Part shown: positions 23,477-30,919 of the stretch, in pieces | Numbering within the stretch: position 1 is the stretch's first letter | Layout of the letters: every line of letters begins with the position of its first letter | NCBI RefSeq assembly: GCF_039540195.1 | Contig: NZ_BAABEO010000009.1 | Location: 333,787 to 397,786, forward strand | DNA: 64,000 nucleotides | DNA from: Zafaria ginkgonis | GTDB taxonomy: Bacteria > Actinomycetota > Actinomycetes > Actinomycetales > Micrococcaceae | Direction of reading: 5' to 3' | Notes under the pieces: generated by a model | What the model was told of the DNA's origin: nothing | The model's input: only the letters and a program-made list of their open reading frames with translations | Databases searched by the model: none | Made by a program: the position numbers and the translations under genes

Positions 23477-24598
23477 CTAGGCCGCCGCGCGGCGCAGCAC
23501 CACCACGGTCAGATCGTCCCCCGGGGCGTCGCCGGCACCCGCGGCCAGCGCCTCCGCGGCGTCCTGCGCGGACGCGGAGGACGCCAGCTCGGTCCGGATC
23601 CGCGTGGCGGCGGCGTCGATCCCGCCGGCAGCGTCCAGAAACCCGTCGCTGACCGCCACCAGGGACTCCCCGGGCAGCAGACGCTCGCTCTGCTCCTCCC
23701 ACACGGCCTCGGCCTCGATGCCGAAGGGCAGCCCCTGGCCGCCGAGGCGGCGGGTACCGCCTGCGGGATCGACAATCCAGGCCAGCCCGTGTCCGGCGTC
23801 GACGTAGCGCAGCGTCCCCGTGCCGGCGTCCAGCACCGCATGGAAGACGGTGGCGAAGGCGTCGAGGGCGTAGAGGTCGGGTCCGGCCAGGTCCAGTGCC
23901 GCGGCGCAGGTGCGCAGCGGGGACGGCCCGTGCGCTCCGCGCAGCGCCGAGCGCAGCGTGGCCGCCAGCAGCGCGGCACCCATGCCCTTGCCCATGGCGT
24001 CGGCCAGGGTCACGGTGAGCATGTCCTGCTGCAGGTGCCAGTCGTAGAAGTCCCCGCCCACGCTGCGCGTGGGACGGCAATGGCCGGCCAGCCCGTAGCC
24101 GGGAACTTCGGGCGCGCTGCGCGGCAGCAGCCCGCGCTGCACGGCCGCCGCCCGCTGCTGTTCCTCATCCATGTCCGCATCCCGGGCCGGGCCGGGGGGC
24201 TCCGCCATGCGCGGGCGGCGGAACACGGCATCGATCCGTGCTCCCAGCTCGCGGGCGGAGAACGGCTTGGCGACATAGTCGTCGGCCCCCTCCTGGAGCC
24301 CCGCCAAAAGGTCGGCCTCCTGGTTGTGGGCACTGACCACCATCACGTAGGCGTTGGTGAAGCGGCGCAGCCGGCGGCAGGTCTCCAGCCCGTCGATGTC
24401 CGGAAGGCCCATGTCGAGGATGACCAGGTCGGGTTCACTCCGCGCCGCGGACTCCACGCCGGCGAGCCCGCCGGAGGCCTCCGACACCGCGAAACCCCGC
24501 TGCTCCAGCAGCATCGCCAGCAGGCCCCGGATGTCCGGATCGTCCTCGATCACCAAGGCGCGCCGTTGCGGAATGGAGGGAGGTGGGCTGAGGGGCAT
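23477..24598 (-). CDS. Response-regulator receiver fused to a PP2C (RsbU-type) phosphatase
   Basis: A protein of about 373 residues with an N-terminal receiver domain (about 10-130: ALVIEDD, phospho-acceptor in DLVILDMGLPDIDG, Lys in DDYVAKPF). A PP2C/SpoIIE phosphatase domain (about 165-373) carries metal sites GGDFYD, ADAMGKGMGAALLA and GDDLTVVVL. Phosphorylation of the receiver by an unknown kinase should switch dephosphorylation of the STAS protein encoded next. Start choice is uncertain: ATG 24607 is also possible. I prefer 24598 because the domain begins soon after it and a -10-like GTTAAT lies 7 bases upstream. Confidence 0.9.
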   Translation of the reverse strand: MPLSPPPSIPQRRALVIEDDPDIRGLLAMLLEQRGFAVSEASGGLAGVESAARSEPDLVILDMGLPDIDGLETCRRLRRFTNAYVMVVSAHNQEADLLAGLQEGADDYVAKPFSARELGARIDAVFRRPRMAEPPGPARDADMDEEQQRAAAVQRGLLPRSAPEVPGYGLAGHCRPTRSVGGDFYDWHLQQDMLTVTLADAMGKGMGAALLAATLRSALRGAHGPSPLRTCAAALDLAGPDLYALDAFATVFHAVLDAGTGTLRYVDAGHGLAWIVDPAGGTRRLGGQGLPFGIEAEAVWEEQSERLLPGESLVAVSDGFLDAAGGIDAAATRIRTELASSASAQDAAEALAAGAGDAPGDDLTVVVLRRAAA

Positions 24599-24800
24599 GT
24601 GATGCATTAACGCATGCCGGGCGGTCCTGCCGCCGGAGGCGGGGCCGTGTCCCGGCACCGCAGGCTGGGGCCGCGTCCCCGGTGCCGGGGCCCGCCAGGC
24701 CTACAGCGGGCACCGGCACGGGATCCGGCGGCACACCGGACCCGCCGGAACGGGCCGCGGCAGCGCTGGCCACCCGGGCCCCGGCCACTAGGCTGTGGGG

Positions 24801-26762
24801 ATGGGCAACGGGCATTTCGGAATAGTGGTCATCGGCGCAGGCCCGCGAGGCACCTCCCTGCTGGAGCGGCTGGCGGCACGGCTGGAGGGGGAGGGAACGG
24901 AGACCCACCCGCGCCAGCTCCTGGACATCACCGTCGTGGACCCCCACGAGCCCGGCCCCGGGCACGTCTGGGCGACCGGGCAGCCCAGGCTGTTCCTGAT
25001 GAACACCCCCGCCCTGTTCCCCACCGTTGCTCCGCCCCGCGGCCACGGGGCCGGTCCGGGCCTGACCTTCGCCGAATGGCTGGCCTCCGCCGGCGACGGC
25101 GCCACGCTCACCCCGCCCGAGACCGCCGAACTGGCGGCCCTGGGCCCGGGCTCCTACCCTTCGCGGGCCCTGTACGGGCGCTACCTGCGCCACGTCCACG
25201 AACTGGCCGCCGCCCGCCTGGCCGTCCACCCCGCGGTGGCGCAGCTGCGGCACCTGCCCGCCTCGGCGCTGTCCGTGCGCCGCTCCGGTTCCGGCTACGC
25301 CGTCGGGCTCGACGGCGGGCACGGCACCCTCGCGGCGGACGCCGTCGTCCTGGCCGTGGGACACGTTCCGGCCCTGCCCAACCCGCGGCAGCAGGCCGCC
25401 GGCGAGCGGGCCGACGCCGCCGGGCTGCACTACCAGCCGCCGAACGTGCCCGCCGACGTCGACTGGAGCACCTACCCCGAGGGAGGCACCGTGCTGGTGC
25501 GCGGCCTGGGACTGAACTTCTTCGACGCCATGGTGCAGTTGACCGTGGGCCGCAACGGCGAGTTCGTGGAGACCGGCCACGGCCCCGGCCGGGCGCTGGA
25601 GTACCGCGCCTCCGGGCGCGAGCCGGTGCTGCACGCGGCCTCCCGCCGCGGCACCCCCTACCGGGCCAAGGCCGCCGTGGACGCCTTCATCCCGCCCTCC
25701 GTGTCCCTGCGCCACCTGAGCTTCGAGGCGGTCCACGCCCTGGCCGCCGAGGGTGCCCCGGGGGAGCCGCCCGGCAAGGTCGGCTTCGAGGCGCACATCT
25801 GGCCCCTGCTGCACCGCGACGTGCTGCGCACCTACTACGCCACGCTGGCCCGCACCCGCTCGGACCTGTTCCCGGGCGGGGCACCTGAGTTCACCGCCCG
25901 CCTCGACGCGGTGCTGGAGGCCCCGCACCCCGGGCACGAGGTCTGGCGCACCGAGGTCCGGCGGCTGGTCACCGACCTGGCCCCCGACGCCGGCTGGCTG
26001 GACGTTCCCGCCCTGGGACACCCCTTCGCCGAGCGCGGCTTCAGTGGCCACGAGGAGTACCAGGCCGCAGTGCTCGAGTATCTGGAGGAGGACGCGCGCG
26101 GCTCGGCACGCGGGGAGGCCGATGCCCTGAAGATGGCCATCGGCGCGCTGAACGCCGGACGCATGCTGGTCAAGCGGATGGTCGCGGAGGAACTGCTAGA
26201 GGACGCCAGCCGCATCGAGGAGCTCCAGCGCTGGTTCGAACCGCTCGTCGAGGGCCTGGCCAGCGGCCCGCCGCTGCAGCGCATCGAGGAACTGGCAGCG
26301 CTCGCCCGCGCCGGGGTGGTGCAGTTCATCGGACCGGACCCGGTGTTCGGGCTCGACGAGGAGGCGGGGCACTTCACGGCGTCCTCGCCGTGGGTCGACG
26401 CCGACCCGGTGACCGCCGGGCACCTGTTGGAGGCGATGATGCCGGCCAACCGCGTCGCCCAAACCGCCTCGCCGCTGCTGCGCCAGCTTCAGGAGGACGG
26501 GCTGGGCCGCCCGCGCACGCTGCGCGACGGCGACGGCGAGGAGGTGCACGGCTCCGGCTTCGACGTGGTCGGGGAACCGTACCGGCTGGTGGACACGGCG
26601 GGCGTGCCGCACCGCGGGATCTTCGTGCTCGGGCTGCAGCTTTCCAGCGTGCAGTGGGGCACCGCCATCGCCGCCGAGGCCGGCGCTCCCTTTGCCGACG
26701 GGGCACGTACCCTGGCCGACGCCGACGCCGCGGCCGCCGAACTGCTCCGGCTGGCAGGCTAG
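24801..26762 (+). CDS. FAD/NAD(P)-binding protein, putative flavin monooxygenase-like
   Basis: A 653-residue protein whose N terminus is a Rossmann FAD site (FGIVVIGAGPRGTSLLERL, residues 6-24), followed by ATGQPRLFLMNTP. It matches the large FAD-NAD(P)-binding family (HI0933-unlike, PF13454 type) common in actinobacteria and found near siderophore or amino-acid N-hydroxylases. A second nucleotide-binding segment (ADAVVLAVGHVPALPNPRQ) lies around residue 190. The C terminus has IFVLGLQLSSVQWGTAIAAEAG, a typical FAD-closing region. Its reaction is not established. The ATG 24801 follows TAGGCT by 6 bases (leaderless); the GTG at 24795 is the alternative. Confidence 0.85.
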   Translation: MGNGHFGIVVIGAGPRGTSLLERLAARLEGEGTETHPRQLLDITVVDPHEPGPGHVWATGQPRLFLMNTPALFPTVAPPRGHGAGPGLTFAEWLASAGDGATLTPPETAELAALGPGSYPSRALYGRYLRHVHELAAARLAVHPAVAQLRHLPASALSVRRSGSGYAVGLDGGHGTLAADAVVLAVGHVPALPNPRQQAAGERADAAGLHYQPPNVPADVDWSTYPEGGTVLVRGLGLNFFDAMVQLTVGRNGEFVETGHGPGRALEYRASGREPVLHAASRRGTPYRAKAAVDAFIPPSVSLRHLSFEAVHALAAEGAPGEPPGKVGFEAHIWPLLHRDVLRTYYATLARTRSDLFPGGAPEFTARLDAVLEAPHPGHEVWRTEVRRLVTDLAPDAGWLDVPALGHPFAERGFSGHEEYQAAVLEYLEEDARGSARGEADALKMAIGALNAGRMLVKRMVAEELLEDASRIEELQRWFEPLVEGLASGPPLQRIEELAALARAGVVQFIGPDPVFGLDEEAGHFTASSPWVDADPVTAGHLLEAMMPANRVAQTASPLLRQLQEDGLGRPRTLRDGDGEEVHGSGFDVVGEPYRLVDTAGVPHRGIFVLGLQLSSVQWGTAIAAEAGAPFADGARTLADADAAAAELLRLAG

Positions 26763-27123
26763 CCTTCCGGGCCAGCCCCTCTGGACGGACCCGGAAAGTG
26801 GAGAAGAGGGTGTCGGCACCATCTTCGGCGCCGGTTTTCGTGCTCGCCTGAGCCCACGGCGCACGCGGGGAGGACTACGGTTACTACTTAAGCGTTCGCA
26901 AGCACCGGAGGGGCACGGTGGCGTACGCCGGAGGCACATATCTCCCGAGGGTGGCGGCACTGGCCACCTCATGCAGTGGACCGGAACAGCCCCGGTAGTG
27001 GGCCGGCGAGATGGACGGTAGTGGCACAAAGATGCCGGGGGCCCGCCACGCCGAACACGGACACTGGAGGGACGCGACGCTCGCGTCCGGGCCGCCGGAC
27101 CACATGGAATTGATACACAAGCC
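26763..27123. other. Non-coding region with a possibly structured leader
   Basis: No gene is seen in these 361 bases. At 26813-26835 a GC stem followed by GTTTT could weakly terminate the FAD gene. From about 26880 a TACTAC/TTAAGC stretch resembles promoter DNA. It is followed by several self-complementary elements: GGCGTACGCC, and the pair GTGG and CCAC inside GGTGGCGGCACTGGCCACC. Two CCGGAGG copies also occur. The last 30 bases before the next ATG lack a ribosome site. I could not match any known riboswitch class. Confidence 0.4.
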
Positions 27124-27729
27124 ATGAAAACCTCACCTGCTTCTTCCCGCCGCCGCCTGCTGGCCAGTACCGGTGCGGTCTTGGGACTGCTCGCCACCGT
27201 TGGATTCGCAGCTCCCGCGCAGGCCGCCGTCACGACCCCGGTTGCCTCTGTCGTCCAGAACAACGACGACCATCATGACGGCGACAACCATCGCCGCCAC
27301 AACAACAACCGCGACAACGACTGGAACCGGAACTACAACACCGGCGGCAACTGGAGCGGCAACGACCACAACCGCAACAACAACAACTACTACTACAACA
27401 ACAGCAACTACAACCGGGACCACGACAGGAACGACTACAACAACCACAACAACCGCAGCGACGCCGACCTGCACCTGCGCATCGACCGTGACGGCGACTT
27501 CCGCATCCGGGGCAACGACTACGAGGACAACCGCGTCAAGGTCTGGCTCGTGAACGTCTCCAGCGACCGGACGGTCGACGTGTTCTGGGTCCACCCGAAC
27601 CGCAACGGCGACTTCACCATCCACGGCGACGACCTGCGCTGCAACCGCACCTACCAGGCGGTCAGCTGGAGCAACGACGACGGGCGGGACTACAGCAACA
27701 GGGTCCGCCTCCACTGCGACCACAAGTAG
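27124..27729 (+). CDS. Secreted Asn/Asp-rich low-complexity protein
   Basis: A 201-residue exported protein I cannot assign. The N terminus is a signal peptide with Arg triplet (SSRRRLLASTGAVLGLLATV) and likely cleavage after APAQA (about residue 36). Residues 45-112 are extremely rich in Asn, Asp, Arg, His and Tyr (NNNNYYYNNSNYNRDHD). Residues 113-201 form a compact beta-rich domain (LHLRIDRDGDFRIRG, NRVKVWLVNVSSDRTVDVFW) with two Cys (LRCNRTY and LHCDHK) that may form a disulfide. Asn codons are rare in this GC-rich genome, so the composition is strongly selected. It may be a surface, adhesion or metal-binding protein. Confidence 0.8.
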   Translation: MKTSPASSRRRLLASTGAVLGLLATVGFAAPAQAAVTTPVASVVQNNDDHHDGDNHRRHNNNRDNDWNRNYNTGGNWSGNDHNRNNNNYYYNNSNYNRDHDRNDYNNHNNRSDADLHLRIDRDGDFRIRGNDYEDNRVKVWLVNVSSDRTVDVFWVHPNRNGDFTIHGDDLRCNRTYQAVSWSNDDGRDYSNRVRLHCDHK

Positions 27730-27814
27730 TGGCATCCGGCCGGCCCGGTCGGTTCCCTAGCTAGGCCGGCTCCGCACTTGGGCCAGTTCCGCGAACAGGC
27801 CCAACTCCGCAAGG

Positions 27815-27887
27815 CGGACGACGGCGGCACCCGCCCGGGTGCCGCCGTCGTCCGTGTGCCGGGGCCGCCACGCGGCGGCCCCGGCAC
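27815..27887. terminator. Two consecutive perfect hairpins between convergent genes
   Basis: Hairpin 1 has 19-base arms 27815-27833 and 27836-27854 around CC (GGACGACGGCGGCACCC type). Hairpin 2 has 14-base arms 27856-27869 and 27874-27887 around ACGC. They separate the secreted-protein gene from the convergent VOC gene, whose stop lies 10 bases further on. A bidirectional terminator pair is the natural reading. Confidence 0.85.
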
Positions 27888-27897
27888 CTGCGGAACC

Positions 27898-28677
27898 TCA
27901 GTCAGCGACGCCGATCAGCTTGAACGTCGCCCCGGTGGAGTCCTCCACGGTGGCCATGCGTCCATACGGGGTGTCCTCGGGCTCGGTGACCACCTTGCCG
28001 CCCAGTTCCACGGCCTTCGCCGCGGTCGCGTCGACGTCGTCGGCGCCCCAGTAGGTGATCCAGAAGCTGGGGACCTCCGCGGGCAGGTACGACGAGGCGT
28101 CCATGATCCCGGCGCGGGCATCGTCCCCCTCGCCCAGGGTGCTGTAGCGGAACTCGTCCGTGTCGCCCATCACCGCGGTCTTCCAGCCGAACGCCCGCTC
28201 GTAGAAGGGCACCGCCGCCGCGAAGTCCTTGGTGTGCAGTTCGAACCAGGCGGGAGCGCCGTGCTCGGCGTCCACCCCGAAGCCCTCGTGCGTCTGCGGC
28301 TGCCAGGCCCCGATCGCCGCGCCGCCGGCGTCGGAGAGGATCGCCATGTGCCCGTACGGGTCCACATGCATCGGCGGAGCCAAGACCTGGCCGCCGGCGG
28401 CGCCAACCGCATCGGCCGTCTCGTCGATGTCGTCCGATTTCAGGTACAGGCCCCAGACGTTCGGGACGCCGCCGAACTCCGGGTGATGCGGGCTCAGGCC
28501 GGCCACCAGCTGGCCGTTGAGCCGGGCGGAGATGTAGCCGCCGTATTCCTCGGGGGCGGCCTCGTCGTAGGTCCAGCCGAACAGGCCGGTGTAGAACGCC
28601 TTGGTCTTTTCGATGTCGCTGGAGGAGAGATCCGTCCAGACGGGTTCGCCGGCGGCGGTGGTCTCGCGGATGGGCAT
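27898..28677 (-). CDS. VOC-family protein with two glyoxalase-like domains
   Basis: A 259-residue protein made of two tandem vicinal-oxygen-chelate domains. Domain 1 starts PVWTDLSSSDIEKTKAFYTGLFGW. Domain 2 starts near residue 141 with PAWFELHTKDFAAAVPFYER. Each half ends with YGHMAILSDAGGAAIGAW or YGRMATVEDSTGATFKLI. GGAAGGACC is a clear ribosome site for ATG 28677. Relatives include the Streptomyces 27-kDa hydroxylase-type VOC proteins. The substrate is unknown. Confidence 0.9.
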   Translation of the reverse strand: MPIRETTAAGEPVWTDLSSSDIEKTKAFYTGLFGWTYDEAAPEEYGGYISARLNGQLVAGLSPHHPEFGGVPNVWGLYLKSDDIDETADAVGAAGGQVLAPPMHVDPYGHMAILSDAGGAAIGAWQPQTHEGFGVDAEHGAPAWFELHTKDFAAAVPFYERAFGWKTAVMGDTDEFRYSTLGEGDDARAGIMDASSYLPAEVPSFWITYWGADDVDATAAKAVELGGKVVTEPEDTPYGRMATVEDSTGATFKLIGVAD

Positions 28678-28845
28678 GGTGGTCCTTCCGGTAGGCAGGG
28701 AGTTGCACTCAAGAAGCGCACAGGGCGGAGCGCCCGGCGCACAGGACCGAGCCTAGGTGCCGCCGCCGACACCGTCCATGCTTTCGGACGGGCGCGTCGC
28801 CTCGTCCCCGGGACGCCTGGAGATTCGGCGCGCTACGCTCGACCC

Positions 28846-29454
28846 ATGGACACCTCCACCCCCACCACCATCCGTTCCCCGCGCCCCGGGGAGGAAACCC
28901 GGATCCGCGAGCTCGTCCGCGAGGCCTTCGGCAGCGACGAGCCGGAGGAAGGCGAGCGGGTCGCCGTCCTGCTCGACGCGCTGCGCACCTACTGGTCCGC
29001 GGGCAAGGGCTTCGAACTGGTGGCGGAGGCCGATGGCGGGGTGGCCGGGCACGTGGGCATGACGCCCGCCTACGTGGACGGGCGGGACCACCTCCACCGG
29101 GTGCTGGTCCTCAGCCCGCTCTCCGTCGACGACGCTTTCCGCGGCCAGGGCGTGGGGACGGCCCTCGTCAGGCAGGCGCTTGCTCAGGCCCGGGACGCCG
29201 GCTACTCCTTGGTGTTCCTGGAGGGGGCGCCCGGCTACTACGACCGCCTGGGCTTCGTGCCCGCAGGCCCCGCCGGCTTCACCAAGCCCAGCCGCCGGAT
29301 CCCGGACGCCGCCTTCATGGTGGCCCGCCTGGACCCGGGAGCCGCCGTCTCCGGGGCGCTGGTCTACCCCGAGGTGTTCTGGGAGACGGACACGGTGGGA
29401 CTGCGCGGGGCGCTGCTGAGCCGACTGTGCCCGGAGCTCTTCACCGACGCCTGA
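28846..29454 (+). CDS. GNAT-family N-acetyltransferase
   Basis: A 202-residue acetyl-CoA-dependent N-acetyltransferase of the YhbS type. The acetyl-CoA loop is FRGQGVGTALVRQALAQ (about residues 95-111) and the following YYDRLGFVPAG motif is typical. TACGCT lies 6 bases before ATG 28846, indicating a leaderless transcript divergent from the VOC gene. The acceptor substrate is unknown. Confidence 0.92.
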   Translation: MDTSTPTTIRSPRPGEETRIRELVREAFGSDEPEEGERVAVLLDALRTYWSAGKGFELVAEADGGVAGHVGMTPAYVDGRDHLHRVLVLSPLSVDDAFRGQGVGTALVRQALAQARDAGYSLVFLEGAPGYYDRLGFVPAGPAGFTKPSRRIPDAAFMVARLDPGAAVSGALVYPEVFWETDTVGLRGALLSRLCPELFTDA

Positions 29455-29484
29455 TCCCGTCCCCGAACCCGCCCCGTACGCGAA

Positions 29485-29520
29485 GACGGCGGTGCCCCCG
29501 GAACCGGGGACACCGCCGTC
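29485..29520. terminator. Hairpin between GNAT gene and tRNA-Ser
   Basis: The arms 29485-29501 and 29504-29520 (GACGGCGGTG... and ...CACCGCCGTC) pair with one mismatch. It serves the GNAT gene on one side and the convergent tRNA-Ser on the other. Confidence 0.75.
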
Positions 29521-29528
29521 GTGCGCCG

Positions 29529-29616
29529 CGGATGGTAAGGGATTTGAACCCTTGGTACGGGGTCACCGCACACCGGTTTTCAAGACCGGCTCCTTAGGCC
29601 GCTCGGACAACCATCC
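29529..29616 (-). tRNA. tRNA-Ser (anticodon TGA)
   Basis: An 88-base class II tRNA. The acceptor GGATGGT pairs with ACCATCC. The anticodon stem CCGGT/ACCGG surrounds loop CTTGAAA (TGA, reading UCA and related codons). It has a long variable arm, T arm GGGTTCAAATCCC and discriminator G. CCA is not encoded. Confidence 0.96.
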
Positions 29617-29723
29617 AGACCCGGCCACTATACGGCAGAGCCGAGGCGTCCGGCCAAAAGCGCGCCCCGAGCGTCTACCCTGACAAGGGCGGCGAGGAGC
29701 GCCGCGGAACAGGGGAGCAACAG

Positions 29724-30701
29724 ATGCGTGCAGTCGAGTTCACCGCCGCCGGAGGTCCGGAGGTCGCCGCGGTCACCGAACGCCCGGTCCCGGAGCCGGG
29801 CCCCGGCGAGGTCCTGGTCCGCGTCGCGGCCGCCGGCATCAACCGCGCCGACGTGCAGCAGCGCCGCGGCTTCTATCCGCCCCCGCCCGGCACCACGGAC
29901 ATCCCCGGGCTGGAGGTCAGCGGCACCGTCGCCGCCGTGGGCTCGGACGTGCAGGGGTACGCCGCCGGCGCGCGGGTCTGCGCGCTGCTCGCCGGCGGCG
30001 GGTACGCCGAATACGTCACCGTCCCGGCCGGGCAACTGATGCCGGTCCCGGAAGGGGTGGACCTGGTCGAGGCCGCCGCGCTGCCCGAGGTGGCCGCGAC
30101 GGTCTACTCCAACCTGTTCCTGGAGGCCGGGCTGGCCGCGGGGGAGACCGTGCTCATCCACGGCGGCGCCGGCGGCATCGGCACCATGGCCACCCAGCTC
30201 GTGGCGGCCGTCGGCGCACACCCGATCGTCACCGCCGGCACCCCGGAGAAGCTGGAGTACTGTCGCGGCTTCGGCGCGGAGGCGGGCATCGACTACCGCA
30301 CCGAGGACTTCGTCGACCGCATCCGGGAGCTCACCGCGGGGCATGGGGCGGACATCGTCCTGGACGTGATCGGCGCCAAGTACCTGGAACGGAACGTGCG
30401 CGCGCTCGCCGTTGGTGGACGGCTGGTGGTTATAGGACTGCAGGGCGGAGCGAAGGCGGAGCTGGATTTGGGGGCGCTGATGTCCCGGCGGGCCCGCATC
30501 ATCGGCACCACGCTGCGTTCGCGCCCCGCCGCGGAAAAGGCGCGGATCGTCGCCGGAACGGTGGAACGGGTGTGGCCGCTGGTGGAGGCCGGCACCGTGC
30601 GCGTCGCCGTGGAACGGACCTTCCCGCTGGAGCAGGTCGCCCAGGCCCACGAGTTCTTCGACTCGGGGGAACACCGCGGCAAGCTGCTCCTGACGCTCTA
30701 A
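29724..30701 (+). CDS. NAD(P)H-quinone oxidoreductase, zinc-free MDR family
   Basis: A 325-residue medium-chain dehydrogenase/reductase of the quinone-oxidoreductase (PIG3-like) branch. The GroES-like N domain contains INRADVQQRRGFYPPPP. The NADPH site is VLIHGGAGGIGTMATQL (about residues 141-157). No catalytic zinc ligands are present. It should reduce quinones or other electrophiles with NADPH. GGGGAGC provides a ribosome site for ATG 29724. It stands alone after tRNA-Ser. Confidence 0.9.
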   Translation: MRAVEFTAAGGPEVAAVTERPVPEPGPGEVLVRVAAAGINRADVQQRRGFYPPPPGTTDIPGLEVSGTVAAVGSDVQGYAAGARVCALLAGGGYAEYVTVPAGQLMPVPEGVDLVEAAALPEVAATVYSNLFLEAGLAAGETVLIHGGAGGIGTMATQLVAAVGAHPIVTAGTPEKLEYCRGFGAEAGIDYRTEDFVDRIRELTAGHGADIVLDVIGAKYLERNVRALAVGGRLVVIGLQGGAKAELDLGALMSRRARIIGTTLRSRPAAEKARIVAGTVERVWPLVEAGTVRVAVERTFPLEQVAQAHEFFDSGEHRGKLLLTL

Positions 30702-30806
30702 CGCGCTGGCCCCTGGCCTCCGGCGCAGGCCCGGCCACGGGACGGCAGCCGTCCGCCGCACGGGCGGGGCCATTCGCCGCACGGGTTGCCGGAGGGTGTC
30801 AAGCCC

Positions 30807-30822
30807 TGTGATGTGCCTGACA
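30807..30822. promoter_or_regulatory. Likely CRP/GlxR site upstream of cstA
   Basis: TGTGATGTGCCTGACA matches TGTGA-N6-TCACA with one mismatch in the right half. It lies about 100 bases before cstA, whose homologue in E. coli is cAMP-CRP controlled. Two perfect matches elsewhere in the window strengthen the call. Confidence 0.5.
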
Positions 30823-30919
30823 AGGGGGAGTACCCTCAAAGTCACGCGGCTGTGGGTGGTCGGGGGGAGACCGTGCATGGCCGGCACATCACTCGAGAGA
30901 CAGGAACACGAGGCCCAAC

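Noticed and set aside
26880..27123. A possible c-di-AMP (ydaO) or other known riboswitch before the secreted-protein gene
   Set aside because: The conserved core segments of that class, and of the TPP, cobalamin and c-di-GMP classes, are not present. Only generic stems were found.
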